From positions 574,629-638,628 of the forward strand of contig NZ_QAJL01000002.1 in assembly GCF_003852525.1 (NCBI RefSeq): a stretch of DNA of 64,000 nt, read 5' to 3'. Positions within the stretch are counted from its first letter, which is position 1. Every line of letters starts with the position of its first letter. The translations under genes were made by a program, and so were the position numbers. The notes under the pieces were generated by a model that worked only from the letters and a program-made list of their open reading frames with translations, ran no database searches and was not told the origin of the DNA. This DNA is from Pedobacter sp. KBW06. Lineage in GTDB: Bacteria; Bacteroidota; Bacteroidia; Sphingobacteriales; Sphingobacteriaceae. This document shows positions 62,567 through 64,000 of the stretch, in pieces.

Positions 62567-63334
62567 TTAAATGTTAAAGATGCTCCTGGAATTTGCTGTG
62601 GTTACTTCAGCGATTTCCTCTATATTGGTCTGGTAAATATCTGCTAATTTCTCGGCAATATGAACAAGATAACTGCTTTCATTTGGTTTCCCGCGGAAGG
62701 GAACCGGAGCCAGGTAAGGAGAATCCGTCTCTAAAACCAGGTTTGCCAGGGGAATCTCTTTCAACACTTCATCAAGGCCTGCTTTTTTATAGGTCACCAC
62801 GCCACCAATTCCCAAATAAAAACCAAGGTCTATGGCTTTTCTGGCTTGTTCCAGATTACCCGTAAAGCAATGCAAAATCCCTCTTAACTTATCGTCTTTC
62901 TCTTTTTCCAGGATCTCAAAGATCTCGTCAAAGGCCTCACGACAATGAATAACGATGGGTAAATTAAGGTCCTTTGCCCAGTTAATCTGCTCAGTAAAGG
63001 CAATCTGTTGAATCTCCAAAGTGGTTTTATCCCAATGAAGGTCAATGCCGATTTCACCAATGGCATAGATCTCCCGGTCTGCAATACTTTCACAAATCTC
63101 GTCCAGTACCAACTCATAATCTTCTTTTACATCGCAGGGATGTAAACCTGCCATGGCAAAACAATGACCAGGGTATTTTTTAACCAGGTCATCAATCTTT
63201 GCGATCGAAGCAATATCAACATTGGGTAAGAACAAACGTTCTACTTTGTTATCGAAGCAACGTTGCATCAATAGGTCCAGTTTTTCAGGGTCTGTCTCGT
63301 AATATAGGTGGGTATGGGTATCCGTAAAAAGCAT
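62567..63334 (-). CDS. TatD family metal-dependent hydrolase/DNase
   Basis: The start at 63334 gives MLFTDTHTHLYY, with the metal-binding H7 and H9; an upstream in-frame start at 63400 would run through the terminator stem and is unlikely. GLHPCDV, GEIGIDLHWD, PIVIHCREA, HCFTGN and ETDSPYLAPVPFRGKPNES are the ordered TatD motifs. It is a cytoplasmic 3'-5' exonuclease or D-aminoacyl-tRNA deacylase-like enzyme. It heads the operon with asparaginase and the SUMF1-fold protein. Confidence 0.95.
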   Translation of the reverse strand: MLFTDTHTHLYYETDPEKLDLLMQRCFDNKVERLFLPNVDIASIAKIDDLVKKYPGHCFAMAGLHPCDVKEDYELVLDEICESIADREIYAIGEIGIDLHWDKTTLEIQQIAFTEQINWAKDLNLPIVIHCREAFDEIFEILEKEKDDKLRGILHCFTGNLEQARKAIDLGFYLGIGGVVTYKKAGLDEVLKEIPLANLVLETDSPYLAPVPFRGKPNESSYLVHIAEKLADIYQTNIEEIAEVTTANSRSIFNI

Positions 63335-63351
63335 AGACAAAGTTAATAAAA

Positions 63352-63382
63352 AAACCCTGTCCGGAATATCCGGACAGGGTTT
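63352..63382 (-). terminator. Intrinsic terminator after the FKBP gene
   Basis: AAACCCTGTCCGGA (63352-63365) is the exact reverse complement of 63369-63382 with a three-base loop. On the minus strand the stem is followed by a run of T. It ends the FKBP gene transcript before the tatD-type gene. Confidence 0.93.
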
Positions 63383-63440
63383 GTATTTTATGGGCAACAC
63401 CCGGTCATGCTTTCAGACCACGATGTTCCTTTTTATTTTA

Positions 63441-64000
63441 TTAGTGTTTGTGACCTTCATGCCCTGCTGCTGCTGGTGCAGTTGCCGGAGCTGTGGTTAC
63501 CGGTGCAATAGTAGCACCTGCTACACCTGCCGGAGCAGCTTTAGGTTTTTTGATGTCAGATAATTCAACTTCAAATACCAATGGAGAGAAAGGACTGATA
63601 CCGCCTTGTTGCATACCACCTTCACCATAAGCAAGGTTTGAAGGAATGATCAACGTCATTTTTCCACCTTTACCAATTAATTTTAAGCCTTCATCAAATC
63701 CTGGGATTGCACGACCTAAAGTGATCGGACGAGGACCATAAGTAGCCATAGGATTGTGTTTACCTGATTCCTTAGCGATTTTCTCATCACTGGTATCAAA
63801 CACATTGTCTTTACCATTAGATTTTTTAGTCGTTAATTTACCAGTATAGTTTACCATCATGGTATCACCTAAAACAGGTTTTTCTGCGTTACCTGGTTTG
63901 CTGATTACATATTGTAAACCTGATGCTGTAGTTACTGTTTTAAGGTTGTTATCAGCGATATATTTTTTGATTTTTCCTGCTTCAGCACCTTTCAATCTTT
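63441..64000 (-). CDS. FKBP-type peptidyl-prolyl cis-trans isomerase, 5' part missing
   Basis: The reading frame is open to the window edge: the codon at 63993-63995 is TTG (Leu), and Arg precedes it, so the true N-terminus lies to the right. The visible 186 residues contain an FKBP domain (VLGDTMMVNYTGKL, TLGRAIPGFDEGLKLIGKGGKMTLIIPSNLAYGEGG, FEVELSDI). The C-terminus is a low-complexity Ala/Pro/Thr tail ending in AGHEGHKH, a His-rich stretch that might bind metal. Secretion cannot be judged as the start is missing. Confidence 0.93.
   Translation of the reverse strand, partial: RLKGAEAGKIKKYIADNNLKTVTTASGLQYVISKPGNAEKPVLGDTMMVNYTGKLTTKKSNGKDNVFDTSDEKIAKESGKHNPMATYGPRPITLGRAIPGFDEGLKLIGKGGKMTLIIPSNLAYGEGGMQQGGISPFSPLVFEVELSDIKKPKAAPAGVAGATIAPVTTAPATAPAAAGHEGHKH

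Noticed and set aside
1..64000. CRISPR arrays, prophage, insertion sequences, rRNA genes
   Set aside because: I looked for regularly spaced repeats, transposase or phage genes and rRNA sequence and saw none.

Overview
The window looks like a chromosomal segment of a Sphingobacteriaceae-type Bacteroidota, most likely Pedobacter or a close relative. This is inferred from gene content: a SusC/SusD maltodextrin locus with a LacI regulator, many lipoprotein signals, hybrid histidine kinases, DUF2723, VF530 and DUF2027 proteins, an exosortase of the XrtN type, and the order prs-rplY-pth. I see no prophage, transposase, CRISPR array or rRNA gene. One tRNA gene (Gln, TTG) is present.

Layout. The left edge cuts the 5' end of rpsL (minus strand, 1-96). 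Positions 543-8375 hold a PagL-like lipid A deacylase, a VF530 protein, a DUF2027 protein, a PQQ-type sugar dehydrogenase, a YbdG-like MscS channel, an M1 peptidase, a carboxypeptidase-regulatory-like protein and an ArsC/Spx-like protein. Positions 8582-14538 are a signalling cluster: a CHASE3-GAF hybrid kinase with three receiver domains, a CheR methyltransferase and a second hybrid kinase. Positions 14528-16892 carry pth, rplY, prs and tRNA-Gln. They are followed by a DUF2723 membrane protein, a serine hydrolase, accA and an S10 peptidase.

Positions 24285-43525 are one long minus-strand starch/maltodextrin locus. A LacI regulator sits upstream of susC-susD-DUF5004 lipoprotein-unknown secreted protein-SusE-like lipoprotein. 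Then come a periplasmic SusA-like GH13, beta-phosphoglucomutase, a GH65 phosphorylase, a second periplasmic GH13, an inner-membrane MFS transporter and a GH13 lipoprotein. The inferred route is surface binding and cutting, SusCD uptake, periplasmic trimming, MFS import of maltose, phosphorolysis by GH65 to glucose plus beta-glucose-1-phosphate, and conversion to glucose-6-phosphate by PgmB. No SusB-type alpha-glucosidase is seen. The susC upstream region carries several palindromes that may be operators.

Positions 43711-48578 hold a fatty acid desaturase, a small unknown helical protein, an SGNH hydrolase, a glycerophosphodiesterase beside a divergent DeoR regulator, and a DUF47/PhoU-like protein. 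Positions 48668-54848 are the most interesting part: a five-gene plus-strand operon of a small membrane protein, a winged-helix regulator, a CreD-like protein, a polytopic VIT-domain protein ending in a PEP-type sorting signal, and an exosortase (XrtN type) with an EpsI-like tail. The same inverted repeat, TACTTTG-N5-CAAAGTA, lies just before the first and third genes.

The right end (54819-64000) carries an M28 peptidase, a polyprenyl diphosphate synthase, an alpha/beta hydrolase, a YpdA-like flavin reductase next to an MBL-rhodanese protein, a SUMF1-fold protein, type I asparaginase, a TatD nuclease and an FKBP isomerase cut by the window edge. All family assignments come from reading motifs; no database search was run.
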